From SAR324 cluster bacterium (GTDB lineage: Bacteria; SAR324; JACQKK01), in the NCBI GenBank assembly GCA_022574555.1, contig JACZRV010000001.1:1-64000 (forward strand): 64,000 nucleotides of DNA, in the 5' to 3' direction. The notes below the pieces were generated by a model. That model worked only from the letters and a program-made list of their open reading frames with translations, was not told where the DNA came from and did no database searches. Shown in pieces: positions 1 to 8,942 of this stretch. A program made the translations under genes and the position numbers. The first letter of the stretch is position 1. Every line of letters begins with the position of its first letter.

Positions 1-210
1 TGAAAGCAAACTGACCTGCGCGGCCCGAGGTGCGCGATCTGGATAGGTAAATCAATTACCGACGATTATGAGGCTTTCGCTCAAAAAGCGGTGGAGACAA
101 TGCCGGCAGCACAAAGGCGGTAAACTTTACGTTGATATACCCTTGGCGCGCGCCCAATGGCTGGACGAAATCCGCGTCGAGCGCACCGCCAGTCAAACCG
201 ATGCAAAGGA
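1..210. other. Left edge, no gene recognised
   Basis: This stretch lies downstream of the reverse-strand epimerase gene. The only open frames are short and resemble nothing I know. It may hold the 3' region of the epimerase transcript. No hairpin followed by a T-run is visible. Confidence 0.4.
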
Positions 211-1137
211 TCACTTATACAGATGGTTCGTATACCATTGAACGGTTTTTTCGACGCCTTCTTGGAATGCGACACGTGGGCTGAAGCCCAGCCTTTTCGA
301 CGCCTTTCCGATGTCAGCTACGAATCGGGTCACCTCGCCGATGCGCGATGGTTCGAGTGATATCTTGGTATGCTTGCCGAGATGCCCTTGGATCAGCTCT
401 GCCAACTCGAGGATCGATTTGCCTTGCCCATAGGCTATGTTGTACGTGTCGTTTTTCGCTTGGTCGAAACGTTCCAATGCGAGTTGAATCCCATCAACGG
501 CATCGTCAATGAAGGTAAAATCGAGGAGCTTATCGTCCCCATAAACGACTAGGCTTTGATCGGCTTTGAGGCGCCTGATGAATACGGGGATGACACGGTC
601 ACTGTCGTCAAACATCCCATATACATTGGAAAAACGCATCGTGATGAATTCTATTCCGTAGCAATGATGAAATGAGCGTATCAATGCCTCGCCGGCGAGT
701 TTGGACGCGGCGTATGGACTTTCGCAGTTTTGCACGCGAACCTCATCCTCGTTACAGGGTATTTTGTTGATGTTGCCATAGACTTCGCGGGAAGATGCAA
801 ACAAAATCCTATTGATCTCGTTACGGCGGCAGAAATCCAGCACATTATACGTCGTATTGATATTATCTTGCGCTTTATCCGGGTCGACGACGAGATCGTA
901 CACCCGTGCGTTTGCGGCCAAGTGTATTACAATATCAAAATCGGCACCCAGCTTTTGATATGCTTCCGGGTAGCGTAAATCTTGCACCACGGTAATATTC
1001 TGAACTCTGTCGCTCCATTTGTTGGGTATTCGATCTACGCCACATACTTTATATTCAGTGTTGTCCAGCAGCCGGTCACACAGCCGTGTACCGATCATAC
1101 CGCTGCTTCCTGTCACCAAAATTTTTTGTAAATTCAT
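211..1137 (-). CDS. NAD-dependent epimerase/dehydratase (extended SDR), nucleotide-sugar type
   Basis: This is a 308-residue extended short-chain dehydrogenase/reductase, probably acting on a nucleotide sugar in surface polysaccharide synthesis. The N-terminal Rossmann glycine motif GSSGMIG spans residues 10-16. The catalytic pair is Y142 and K146 (YAASK), and an SSREVYG segment near 115-121 supplies the active-site serine. Family members include UDP-glucose and UDP-glucuronate epimerases, and the exact sugar cannot be told from sequence. GAGGAA lies just upstream of the ATG. The gene and its upstream region are visibly richer in A+T than the rest of the window, as is common for polysaccharide genes gained by transfer, but that origin is only an inference. 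Confidence 0.85.
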   Translation of the reverse strand: MNLQKILVTGSSGMIGTRLCDRLLDNTEYKVCGVDRIPNKWSDRVQNITVVQDLRYPEAYQKLGADFDIVIHLAANARVYDLVVDPDKAQDNINTTYNVLDFCRRNEINRILFASSREVYGNINKIPCNEDEVRVQNCESPYAASKLAGEALIRSFHHCYGIEFITMRFSNVYGMFDDSDRVIPVFIRRLKADQSLVVYGDDKLLDFTFIDDAVDGIQLALERFDQAKNDTYNIAYGQGKSILELAELIQGHLGKHTKISLEPSRIGEVTRFVADIGKASKRLGFSPRVAFQEGVEKTVQWYTNHLYK

Positions 1138-1515
1138 CCATTCCTCGTGTGTCCGGATTGTAAATATATCTGCTTTAAGTTGGTCTAATATATAAACCTA
1201 GAACAACAAATATCTATATAACATTGAGTCGATGACTAACGGGCATTGCTACCGGAATATGAATAGTTAACCGGCCCCATGTCACGACATATTATAGAAA
1301 AATTAAAAAAATTGCTTCGTTTGCAACACACGACCAGTGTTATGCCGGGCACATTGTGTTTCATTCGATCTGAAAACTATAAGGAACGAACCACATCGTC
1401 CGGATGAAGTTATCTAGAAAACTGATCCATAACGTTAGAAACGAGATGTTAATAATAATCCACATTTAAAATCAATTAGCCGAATACATATTGCATCCAA
1501 TATCGCAAATTTATC
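1138..1515. other. AT-rich spacer between epimerase and proB
   Basis: This 378-bp spacer is clearly richer in A+T than its surroundings. It must carry the promoter of the reverse-strand epimerase, and TATATT-like boxes occur near 1165-1195, but no well-spaced -35/-10 pair stands out. No RNA gene or convincing terminator is visible. A 21-codon forward frame at 1404-1469 has no ribosome binding site at a useful distance. Confidence 0.4.
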
Positions 1516-2601
1516 TTACCCCACCATGAGCAGCCTGTCCTTGTGGATCGCTTCCTGAGAGCGGCCCGCGGTCGTCGTGCCGTCGATAATGGCTTGCAGG
1601 TCGTTTGCCGAAAAATTGACCCGGCCCACGCCGAGCTTTTCACGGTCGCGGTTGAATATCTCCACCACGTCCCCATTTTGAAAAGTCCCTTCCACCTTGG
1701 CGATACCGGCAGGGAGGAGGCTCTTGTCATTGTGGAGGGCGTCTGCAGCGCCATCGTCCACGATCAGTTTGCCGCTGATACGAGCCCCGATACGTAGCCA
1801 TTGCCGGTAACTTTTCAAGCGCTTGGCACGAGGATGAAACAGGGTTCCAATGGATTCGCCGGCCATGATGCGGGGTACCGCTTCCGGCTCGCGTCCCGAG
1901 GCGATGTATGCCTGGATGCCGAAAGAGGTGGCCATTTCCACTGACTGGAGTTTGGAGAGCATGCCGCCGCGGCCCCCCTCCGCAATGACAGCTTCACAGG
2001 AGTCCCACATTTCGTGCGTGATCTCGTGGACTTCCGGCAAAAGTATTGCGCCGCGCTTCCCAGCGGGATCGCCCCCCATGTAGAACCCGTCGGCAGTGGT
2101 GAGAAGAAACATGCGGTGGGCGCCGATCATGGAGGCGACGGCGGCGGCTAGGTAGTCGTTGTCGCCGAAGGTGAGCGCCTCGGAGGTCACCACGTCGTTT
2201 TCGTTGATGATGGGCAGCACACCTGCGCGCAGCAGGCCTTCGAACACATTGCGCACGTTGAGGTAATGGGAGCGGTCGGCAAAATCCGAGCGCGTGAGCA
2301 GGGCCTGGGCGGTGACGATGTGATATTCACGAAAGAAATCGGAATAGATCTGCATCAGCCTGCTCTGGCCTACGGCCGTCATCATCATCCGCCGCACCAA
2401 GGGGTTTTTCTCCCGCCCATAATCCGCCAGACTGGCGCCGGCCCCCGCGGCACCCGAGGTGACCAGCATCACCTTGTGCCCCTGACCGCGCAGAACGCCG
2501 ATCTGCTCCACGATGTGGTGGATCGCGTTGAAATCGAGTTGCTTATTGGCCTGAGTGAGAACGTTGGTGCCGATTTTAATGACGAGACGTTCGGAGGTCA
2601 T
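1516..2601 (-). CDS. proB: Glutamate 5-kinase (proline biosynthesis)
   Basis: Glutamate 5-kinase phosphorylates glutamate on the gamma-carboxylate, the first step of proline synthesis in the cytoplasm. The 361-residue length is normal for the two-domain form. The amino-acid-kinase domain covers about residues 1-255 and starts with the nucleotide-binding strand IKIGTNVLT. The small-residue turn SGAAGAGAS near 50 is characteristic. The C-terminal 80-90 residues form a PUA domain. proA is not adjacent; proC, the last enzyme of the pathway, lies 14 kb away on the other strand, so the pathway is dispersed. No clear ribosome binding site precedes the ATG. Confidence 0.95.
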   Translation of the reverse strand: MTSERLVIKIGTNVLTQANKQLDFNAIHHIVEQIGVLRGQGHKVMLVTSGAAGAGASLADYGREKNPLVRRMMMTAVGQSRLMQIYSDFFREYHIVTAQALLTRSDFADRSHYLNVRNVFEGLLRAGVLPIINENDVVTSEALTFGDNDYLAAAVASMIGAHRMFLLTTADGFYMGGDPAGKRGAILLPEVHEITHEMWDSCEAVIAEGGRGGMLSKLQSVEMATSFGIQAYIASGREPEAVPRIMAGESIGTLFHPRAKRLKSYRQWLRIGARISGKLIVDDGAADALHNDKSLLPAGIAKVEGTFQNGDVVEIFNRDREKLGVGRVNFSANDLQAIIDGTTTAGRSQEAIHKDRLLMVG

Positions 2602-2787
2602 ATTGCGATGAGCGGATCGGTTGGCGCTGGAGCCCCGGGCGAACGCCCCGGCGGCTTGGGTTAGGCTATTGGCATGCTCGCTGATTTTAGCCGATTCGGC
2701 AACCGGGCCCTGGAACCATGCCGTGGCCGCCCATCAGTGAGCGCATACCTGGCACGATCTTCGATTTGCTCAGCGGCGCCCCGGCGG

Positions 2788-3546
2788 TCAATTGACGAGA
2801 TGCTTCCATTTTTCTACGATCGCCGGCAGGAGGGTGGCCGACTTGCCGGCCAGCACGACATCCGAGGGCAATTCCCGCGCCGGTTCCAGGTTGATTTCGA
2901 CGATCCGACCTCCCTGCTGCCGCACCTGCCAGGGGATGCCCGCCGCGGGGTAGACCTCGCACGATGTGCCTACGACGAGGATTAAATCGGCGCCGTCTAC
3001 CAGCCTTTCGGTTCTTGTCAGGGCTTGGGGCGGAATCATCTCGTCAAAAAATACCACGTCCGGTTTAAGGATCGTATCGCAGGTGCGGCTCTCCACCTCG
3101 CGGGTACAGCGCGGCGGTTTAATCATTGCCCGCACGTCATCCCTGGGATACACCGCGCCGCAAGTGAGGCAGGAGTATGTGCGGCTGGAACCGTGGAACT
3201 CCACAACGTTGCGGCTGCCGGCCGCCTGGTGCAGACCGTCCACGTTTTGTGTGACGATGCCCGCGACTGCTCCTGCCTGCTCCAGTTCTGCCAGCGCCGT
3301 GTGTCCGGGATTGGGTTGCGCCCGTAACAATTCATCCAATTCGGCCAACATGAGCCACACTTTGGCCGGATCGCGCAGAAAGGCACCCAACGTGGCGTAT
3401 TCCGCCGGGTCGTAGCGGGACCAAATACCGTCGGCGCTACGAAAATCGGGGATGCCGCTTTCCGTGCTGATGCCCGCGCCGCTCAGCACGATAGCCTTAT
3501 CGGCACTGGCCAGCCACCGGGCCGCCTGCTCGATCTTTTCGTCCAT
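2788..3546 (-). CDS. Sir2-family NAD-dependent protein deacylase (sirtuin)
   Basis: This is a 252-residue bacterial sirtuin, which removes acyl groups from lysine side chains using NAD+. The signature GAGIS lies at residues 23-27 and TQNVDGLHQ at 99-107. The catalytic base is H118 in FHGS. Four cysteines (126, 129, 147, 156) form the structural zinc site, and GTS near 190 contacts the nucleotide. It is encoded alone, with 186 bp separating it from proB. Whether it is a deacetylase or a desuccinylase of the CobB type cannot be decided by eye. Confidence 0.92.
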   Translation of the reverse strand: MDEKIEQAARWLASADKAIVLSGAGISTESGIPDFRSADGIWSRYDPAEYATLGAFLRDPAKVWLMLAELDELLRAQPNPGHTALAELEQAGAVAGIVTQNVDGLHQAAGSRNVVEFHGSSRTYSCLTCGAVYPRDDVRAMIKPPRCTREVESRTCDTILKPDVVFFDEMIPPQALTRTERLVDGADLILVVGTSCEVYPAAGIPWQVRQQGGRIVEINLEPARELPSDVVLAGKSATLLPAIVEKWKHLVN

Positions 3547-3678
3547 GGCGGATGGCCCACTTTTCCGTACTGCGGGTTTTTATCGCGAATCGCCTGTGCT
3601 CTGAGGCCGCCAGTGGTGAAACGGACGAAAATTTGAATTCGGAATCCGTCCAACCTTAAGCGGGGGATAATTCACCTG

Positions 3679-3707
3679 TTCGCAGGCCCCCGAAGAAAAG
3701 TCATAAT
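3679..3707 (+). promoter_or_regulatory. Candidate sigma70 promoter for the beta-barrel protein gene
   Basis: TTCGCA at 3679-3684 and CATAAT at 3702-3707 are separated by 17 bp. The boxes match the consensus at 4 of 6 and 5 of 6 positions. The expected start of transcription is near 3714, about 40 nt before the start codon at 3756. Confidence 0.35.
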
Positions 3708-3755
3708 TTTTGCATTCTACAGATACGACGCGGTTTAAACACCCTAGACATCGTG

Positions 3756-4646
3756 ATGGCCCAGAAAAAAATACAGACCGTAGGTGCTTTTGCATTGCGG
3801 GGTCGCACATCGGGATCGATGTTGGCCCTTTTCGTCGCCACGCTTTTAGCGATTCCGTGGGGTGGCACAATCGCGCAAGAGCCGCCACAGGAAGACGAGT
3901 TCGTCGAGGATACTGGGGCCCCGGCCGAAGAAGAAGAAGCGGCAGCATTGCCCCTCCTCGCCGGAGAACAGATCATGCGCATCACGTTCTTCAGCGTCGA
4001 CCAGATGGCCTATATCACGCACCCTTTTTTTCAAATCACGGGGGATACTGATTTTCGGGGCGGTCAGGCCGGCAATTCCGTGTTGGGGATTTCGCAAGCA
4101 GCCACCGACAAGAATGAAAGCACGTTCCTCAAGGCGTTTCATACCATACCCGCCATCGGCTTCGAGACCGGGCAGAATCTGGAATTTTTCTTCCCCAAAG
4201 CCGCAACCGTCGGATTCGACTACGTTCGAATTAGCCAGACGGACAAAGAATCTCTCGACACCACCAAAAAAATCGTCACAATTCCCCGCATCACGATGGA
4301 TACCTACTATTACGCCATCTACGCCAAAGCGTATGCGTTCAACCTCACTGAGCCCGGCCTCAATTATTTCATCGGCTCCGGTCTGGCCCTCATACAAGGG
4401 TCGTTCTTGGCCATCCCCTTCGAAGGCGCATCGGAGAAGAGAATCGAATTTGGGCAATCGCCGGTCGGGTTTACCCAACTCGGTCTGGAAATCCTGGGCG
4501 ACGGGTTTGGGGTCCGCTACGAATTGCGGTTGGTCAACGCAAAAAAAGTAAGGCTGTCGCGCAATCCCTACTTGGACCAGGCGAGCGCAACGAAGATCGA
4601 CTTCTCTGGCTCCATGGTGCGCCTATCGGTCTTCTATCAATTCTGA
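3756..4646 (+). CDS. Predicted outer-membrane beta-barrel protein, function unknown
   Basis: This 296-residue protein has a long basic N-terminal region followed by a hydrophobic segment and a probable signal peptidase site near AQE (about residue 41). An acidic, alanine- and glutamate-rich stretch follows. The rest alternates polar and hydrophobic residues in strand-like runs and ends in a terminal phenylalanine (RLSVFYQF), the usual C-terminal signature of outer-membrane beta-barrels recognised by BamA. I do not recognise the family. A GTG directly precedes the ATG at 3756 and could also serve as the start. It stands alone between the sirtuin (divergent) and the phosphatase gene. Confidence 0.7.
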   Translation: MAQKKIQTVGAFALRGRTSGSMLALFVATLLAIPWGGTIAQEPPQEDEFVEDTGAPAEEEEAAALPLLAGEQIMRITFFSVDQMAYITHPFFQITGDTDFRGGQAGNSVLGISQAATDKNESTFLKAFHTIPAIGFETGQNLEFFFPKAATVGFDYVRISQTDKESLDTTKKIVTIPRITMDTYYYAIYAKAYAFNLTEPGLNYFIGSGLALIQGSFLAIPFEGASEKRIEFGQSPVGFTQLGLEILGDGFGVRYELRLVNAKKVRLSRNPYLDQASATKIDFSGSMVRLSVFYQF

Positions 4647-4745
4647 GCCGGTTTTGCCCGAGACTGTCAAATTACGTGACCGTCCCCATGGCCGGGACGA
4701 ATGGCCCAGGCGTCCGGGCTTTGGCGGCAATTTCCGCATACGGCC

Positions 4746-5366
4746 ATGACACGAATTCTGGTCACCCGCCACGGCGAGGGCGAACACAATCTGATCACCA
4801 ACGTCTGGGTGGGCCGAGCGGCCCAGGCGCCCCTCACCGCGCTCGGCTGGGAACAGGCCCGGCTGTTGGGCGAGCATCTGGCCATCGAGTCCCCACCACA
4901 ACGGATCATCTGTTCCAGCATCGGCCGGACGGTCGACACCGCCCGTGAGATCAATCGGTCGATCGGACTGGACGCCATCGAGCCGGACGACGCATTTTGG
5001 GAATTGACCAAAGGCAGTTGGGAGGGCACGATGCCTCGGGTGCTGCCCCCCGACGTTCAGCGCGAGCTCGACGCGGACCCGTTTGGATACCAGTACCCAG
5101 AGGGGGAGTCGTACCGCATCCTGTGGCAGCGTGTCGCTCCGGCCTTCGACGACTGGGTGGCCCGCTACGCCAATGAGACCATCCTATTCGTGCTCCACGG
5201 CGACGTCATCCGCGCCCTGCTGTACCACATCATCCGGTTTCCAGAAGACCAGATCAGCGATTGGGTCATCGACCCGTGTTCGATATCTGAATTCCGCAAG
5301 GAGGACGACGGCCGCATGATCATCGTCCGCATCAATGATACCGCCCACCTGCAGGAAAAACGGTAA
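4746..5366 (+). CDS. Histidine phosphatase family protein
   Basis: This 206-residue member of the phosphoglycerate mutase-like histidine phosphatase superfamily carries the catalytic RHGEGEHN motif at about residues 8-15, where the histidine is phosphorylated. The second active-site histidine lies in VLHGDVIRAL in the C-terminal half. The start at 4746 puts MTRILVTRHG at the N-terminus, as in the family; the upstream in-frame ATG at 4701 would add a tail without homology. The substrate is unknown: members act on phosphosugars, phosphoproteins or cofactor intermediates such as alpha-ribazole phosphate. Confidence 0.88.
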   Translation: MTRILVTRHGEGEHNLITNVWVGRAAQAPLTALGWEQARLLGEHLAIESPPQRIICSSIGRTVDTAREINRSIGLDAIEPDDAFWELTKGSWEGTMPRVLPPDVQRELDADPFGYQYPEGESYRILWQRVAPAFDDWVARYANETILFVLHGDVIRALLYHIIRFPEDQISDWVIDPCSISEFRKEDDGRMIIVRINDTAHLQEKR

Positions 5367-5380
5367 TACACTCTCAGGCT

Positions 5381-5406
5381 GAAATATTCGAGTGAAATAT
5401 ACGAGA
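5381..5406. repeat. 13-bp imperfect tandem duplication
   Basis: GAAATATTCGAGT is followed directly by GAAATATACGAGA (11 of 13 identical). It lies between the convergent phosphatase and ABC transporter genes. Confidence 0.6.
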
Positions 5407-5448
5407 TAGCCTTGCGGCTACGTATGCGGGAAACAGGAATCGGCGGGG

Positions 5449-7341
5449 TCAGTTGGTCTTGATGGCTGCGTCGCCGCTCGCATCCTTCATTCGGCTCCAC
5501 CACCTTTGCCATGCGGTTCGCTGGGGCCGCTCCACAAATGGAATAACGTCGCGGAATTGCATGTCGTGCAGCTTCTTGTATTGTCCGCCCAATTCGAGCA
5601 ATTCGTTGTGCTGGCCCGACTCGACGATCCGGCCTTTGGACATCACGTAAATCCGGTTGGTGCGGCGGATGGTGGAAAGCCGGTGGGCGATGACGAATGT
5701 GGTTCGGGACACCATCAGCCGCTCGATGGCTTCCTGAACTTCGTTCTCCGCCTCTGAATCGAGTGCGGAGGTGGCCTCGTCGAGGATGAGAATCGGAGCG
5801 TCCTTGATGAGAGCGCGGGCGATGGCCAGGCGCTGACGTTGGCCGCCTGAGAGCTGCATGCCGCTTTCGCCGATTACGGTCTGGTAGCCTTTGCTCATTT
5901 CCATGATGAACCCATGGGCGTTCGCCGCCTCCGCCGCCTCCTGGATGCGGTCGCGAGGGCATTCGATGTTGCCGTAGGCGATATTGTTGGCGATGGTGTC
6001 GTGGAAGAGGAAGATTTCCTGGGTCACGATGGCTATTTGGTCGCGCAGTGAGGAGAGGGTGACGTTTTGGATATCCTGGCCGTCGATCAGGATTGCTCCG
6101 TCACGCAGGTCAAAAAATCGCGGAATCAAGTTGACCAGTGTCGTCTTGCCGCTGCCGCTAGTGCCGACCAGGGCGACGGCTTCGCCAACCTTTACGACCA
6201 TCTTGATGTCCCGCAGGGCCGGCTCGTTGGACTCTTCATACTGGAAGCTGTCCACCCGTATCGATATTTCCTTTTTAAAGGGCGGCAATGCGGGCATCCC
6301 TCGCTTTTCCAACCCTTCGGGCTTTGCGTCGAGCAGTTCGAACACGCGTCGGGCGGAGGCGATCCCCTCCTGCACTTTCAGCGAAAATCCGTTGAGTTTC
6401 TTGATCGGATCATTAAGGAGGAAAAAGGTGAATATGAAGGATGCGAAGTCGCCCGTGGTGATCATGCCGTGGATGATGAGGTATCCCCCCAACATGAATA
6501 TTCCGGCCGCCGCCAATGCCCCCAGGGTTTCTAAAATAGGGACAGAATAAGATGCGACGCGGATAATTCGCTTCTGGCGCACCAGCAATTCCTGGTTGGC
6601 CTTTTCGTATCGCCGCTCCTCATAGCGCTCCATGCCGAACGCCTTGACCACGCGGATTCCCGCCAGCGCCTCTACCAGGAGCGCCGTCAGTTCTCCGAAC
6701 GATGCCTGCCGCTTGGCCACATAGGCGTTGTTTTTCTTGCCGAACCTGGAAATGAGCCAGATCGCGATGGGCAGGATGCCCAGGGAGGCTATGGCCAGAT
6801 GCCAGCTGCGGTGAAAGAGAATGGCAATGTAGAGCCCGAGTGCCGGAACATCACGCAAAGGTCCTGTGATGCTCATGCTCAGAGCGGAACGCAACGCCAT
6901 CAGGTCGGCGGTGACACGGGATATGAGATTTCCTGAGGATTCCGAGGTAAAGAATGAAAAGGGGAGGCTGAGGAGATGACGGTAGACCCGCATGCGGAGA
7001 TCGGCCACCAAACGCACTGCCATTACCCCGATCAAATACGTATGTCCGTAAAAAAACAATCCTCTTACGGAGAAAATGAAGATGATGGCGAAGCCGACAA
7101 TAACGAAATTTTCCAGTGGTGGGACTTGCCCCGATTCGATGGCGTCGACGAGATCCTTGATGTACCAGGCGGGAGCCGCAGTGAAGATGGTGTAGCCCAC
7201 CATGCAAAACACGCCCACAATCATCAGCAGGCGGTAACGAAACAACATCACGCAGAGGCGTACCAATACGCCGAATATTTCTTTGCCACCCCAGAACTTC
7301 TCCCCCAGGAAAGTAATTGCGCGGATTGTCGCTTTGAGCAA
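5449..7341 (-). CDS. msbA: ABC exporter with fused membrane and ATPase domains, MsbA-like lipid flippase
   Basis: This is a half-transporter of about 630 residues with six predicted membrane helices (ABC transporter type 1 domain, first 330 residues) and one nucleotide-binding domain. The ATPase part carries Walker A GTSGSGKTT, signature LSGGQRQRLAIARAL, Walker B ILILDEATSALD and the switch histidine in VIAHRLSTI. It should act as a homodimer in the inner membrane. The length and the early glycine-rich loop are typical of MsbA, which flips lipid A-core, but other exporters of this subfamily look alike. I chose the TTG at 7341 because GGGAGGAGG lies 4 nt upstream; a GTG at 7377 is in frame but has no binding site. 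Confidence 0.85.
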   Translation of the reverse strand: MLKATIRAITFLGEKFWGGKEIFGVLVRLCVMLFRYRLLMIVGVFCMVGYTIFTAAPAWYIKDLVDAIESGQVPPLENFVIVGFAIIFIFSVRGLFFYGHTYLIGVMAVRLVADLRMRVYRHLLSLPFSFFTSESSGNLISRVTADLMALRSALSMSITGPLRDVPALGLYIAILFHRSWHLAIASLGILPIAIWLISRFGKKNNAYVAKRQASFGELTALLVEALAGIRVVKAFGMERYEERRYEKANQELLVRQKRIIRVASYSVPILETLGALAAAGIFMLGGYLIIHGMITTGDFASFIFTFFLLNDPIKKLNGFSLKVQEGIASARRVFELLDAKPEGLEKRGMPALPPFKKEISIRVDSFQYEESNEPALRDIKMVVKVGEAVALVGTSGSGKTTLVNLIPRFFDLRDGAILIDGQDIQNVTLSSLRDQIAIVTQEIFLFHDTIANNIAYGNIECPRDRIQEAAEAANAHGFIMEMSKGYQTVIGESGMQLSGGQRQRLAIARALIKDAPILILDEATSALDSEAENEVQEAIERLMVSRTTFVIAHRLSTIRRTNRIYVMSKGRIVESGQHNELLELGGQYKKLHDMQFRDVIPFVERPQRTAWQRWWSRMKDASGDAAIKTN

Positions 7342-7435
7342 AACGCCTCCTCCCGATATTTTCTTGGGGCAGTGCACAGACAGACAAAAAGACTGGAAGC
7401 TCGCCGCGCCGATGTCAAGCCGTCGTGCGGGTTGG

Positions 7436-8338
7436 CTAATCGTTTACGTCGACCGGCGCACCGGGAATAACTATGCGGAATCCCGCCGCCCTGCCCGCCT
7501 CATGGTGTAACGTCAAGCTGCCCCCTTTCAGTTCGACGATTTTTTCCATGTAGAGCCAGTCAACCACCGTTACCGCCGAGACCCCGGGCTTAAAGATCAT
7601 CTGGGATGGAGATTCCACATTTACCAACCCATCCACACCACCACCGCATGCAATAGTCAGGCAAAGGACCTCTCTGGAACCATCGGATGGCCCCGAATCC
7701 AGGTGGAGGGTCTTGACCTCCCCCATAAGCTGCCCGGCCACACGGGCCAGCGTTTTCACCACGGTCAGGATGGATTGGGGTATGGCGCCCACCATCGGGG
7801 GCACGTTCCCCGTGATCGCAATCCCCGTTCCGAAAGCGGACATCTCCGCGGCCAACGCCTTGCGAAAAATCGCGGGTTCCAGCACCGCCTCTTCTTCCGC
7901 GAGGGAGTCGATGAGGGCGCGATGATTCTCGCTTATTTTGCGGAACGTGTCGAAGAGATAAAAGGCGGTCTGTTGGCAATGCTCCAATTCCTTGCGCATC
8001 TGCGGGTCCTGCACCTGCACGATCAATCGATCGAGGCGGGCGGTCAGTTCTTCAGTGGGGGTTTGCAACCGGGCAGCAATCTGAGGTGCAAAGGCAGCGT
8101 TCCACGCTGCGATCGCATTCCGGCCGGTGGTGGGAGGCTCCGCACCGCCGGCCTGGGCCGATTGCGGGGAATCACTTCCGCCCTCCTGCTGAGCCGTCAA
8201 CTGGCCTTGCAAGGACTTGAGCTGTGCTTTGAGGTCTTCAATGATGCTGTCCGACTCGTCGGGCAGCTCCATGCCTTCCGATCCCGGGCCCTCGGCTTCG
8301 GCCTCACGCTCCAGAATATCTTCCGATTGTTTGCTCAT
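7436..8338 (-). CDS. Degenerate histidine-kinase-like protein
   Basis: The protein has 300 residues. The first 80 form an acidic region with a heptad-like helix. Residues of about 85-170 are helical and resemble a dimerisation and phosphotransfer domain, but no H-E/D-x-x-x-P box is present. The C-terminal half resembles the end of a kinase ATPase domain: MEKIVELKGGSLTLHHEAGRAAGFRIVIPG mirrors the final helix and strands of HATPase domains. The N box asparagine and the glycine-rich G1 and G2 lids are missing. It is probably a catalytically dead scaffold or phosphotransfer partner. It lies 73 bp beyond moaB on the same strand. Confidence 0.6.
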   Translation of the reverse strand: MSKQSEDILEREAEAEGPGSEGMELPDESDSIIEDLKAQLKSLQGQLTAQQEGGSDSPQSAQAGGAEPPTTGRNAIAAWNAAFAPQIAARLQTPTEELTARLDRLIVQVQDPQMRKELEHCQQTAFYLFDTFRKISENHRALIDSLAEEEAVLEPAIFRKALAAEMSAFGTGIAITGNVPPMVGAIPQSILTVVKTLARVAGQLMGEVKTLHLDSGPSDGSREVLCLTIACGGGVDGLVNVESPSQMIFKPGVSAVTVVDWLYMEKIVELKGGSLTLHHEAGRAAGFRIVIPGAPVDVND

Positions 8339-8411
8339 TCCTGCGCCGCATGGGTATTCGATTTCCGGGATTGGGGAGCATCTCTGCCCGCTGCTGACCG
8401 CAATTCGCCTG

Positions 8412-8924
8412 TCATTTGCGCAATTCAGTGACGATATGGCCCAACTCGGGCAGAATCAGGCGCTCCATGGCCAGGCGCACCGCACCGCGCGAGCCGGGCA
8501 TGGAAAAGACGACCTTGTTCCCAACGGTGCCGGCCGTGGCCCGGCTCAACATCGCCGCCGATCCGATCTCCTCGTAGCTGAGAGCGCGGAACAATTCGCC
8601 GAATCCGGGCAGATTCTTCTCTAACATGGCCTGGATCGCGTCAAAGGTCACGTCCCGCTGGGCCACGCCTGTGCCGCCATTGATCAGAACGGCGTCGATT
8701 TTGCTGTTAGCGAGCAGGGAATCGAGCAGGGGGCGGATGCGAGTGGGATCATCGGGAACAATATGGTAGGCGATGGAGGTGTGTCCCGCCGCTGCCAGCA
8801 TCTCGCGGATCATCTGTCCGCTGGTATCGGTCTCTTCCGTACGGGTATCGCTGGCGGTTATCACGCCGCACCCGACGGCAATTTGTCCCTTCTCCTTGTG
8901 TCGCTTGTGGGAAGGTGTGCTCAT
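8412..8924 (-). CDS. moaB: Molybdenum cofactor biosynthesis protein B
   Basis: This 170-residue protein belongs to the MoaB/MogA/MoeA-domain family that binds molybdopterin and adenylylates it before metal insertion. The signature GGTGVAQRDVTFDAI and the later SMPGSRGAVRLAMERLILPEL segment are present. The start at 8924 follows the family N-terminus; a longer in-frame start at 8993 would overlap the divergent engB gene. The start codons of the two divergent genes are only 18 bp apart, so at least one promoter must lie inside the neighbour. No other molybdopterin genes are in the window. Confidence 0.9.
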   Translation of the reverse strand: MSTPSHKRHKEKGQIAVGCGVITASDTRTEETDTSGQMIREMLAAAGHTSIAYHIVPDDPTRIRPLLDSLLANSKIDAVLINGGTGVAQRDVTFDAIQAMLEKNLPGFGELFRALSYEEIGSAAMLSRATAGTVGNKVVFSMPGSRGAVRLAMERLILPELGHIVTELRK

Positions 8925-8942
8925 CGGATCAACCACGCGCCC

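Noticed and set aside
1404-1469. 21-codon ORF in the AT-rich spacer
   Set aside because: The only purine-rich site is 18 nt from the ATG, and short frames are expected by chance in AT-rich DNA.
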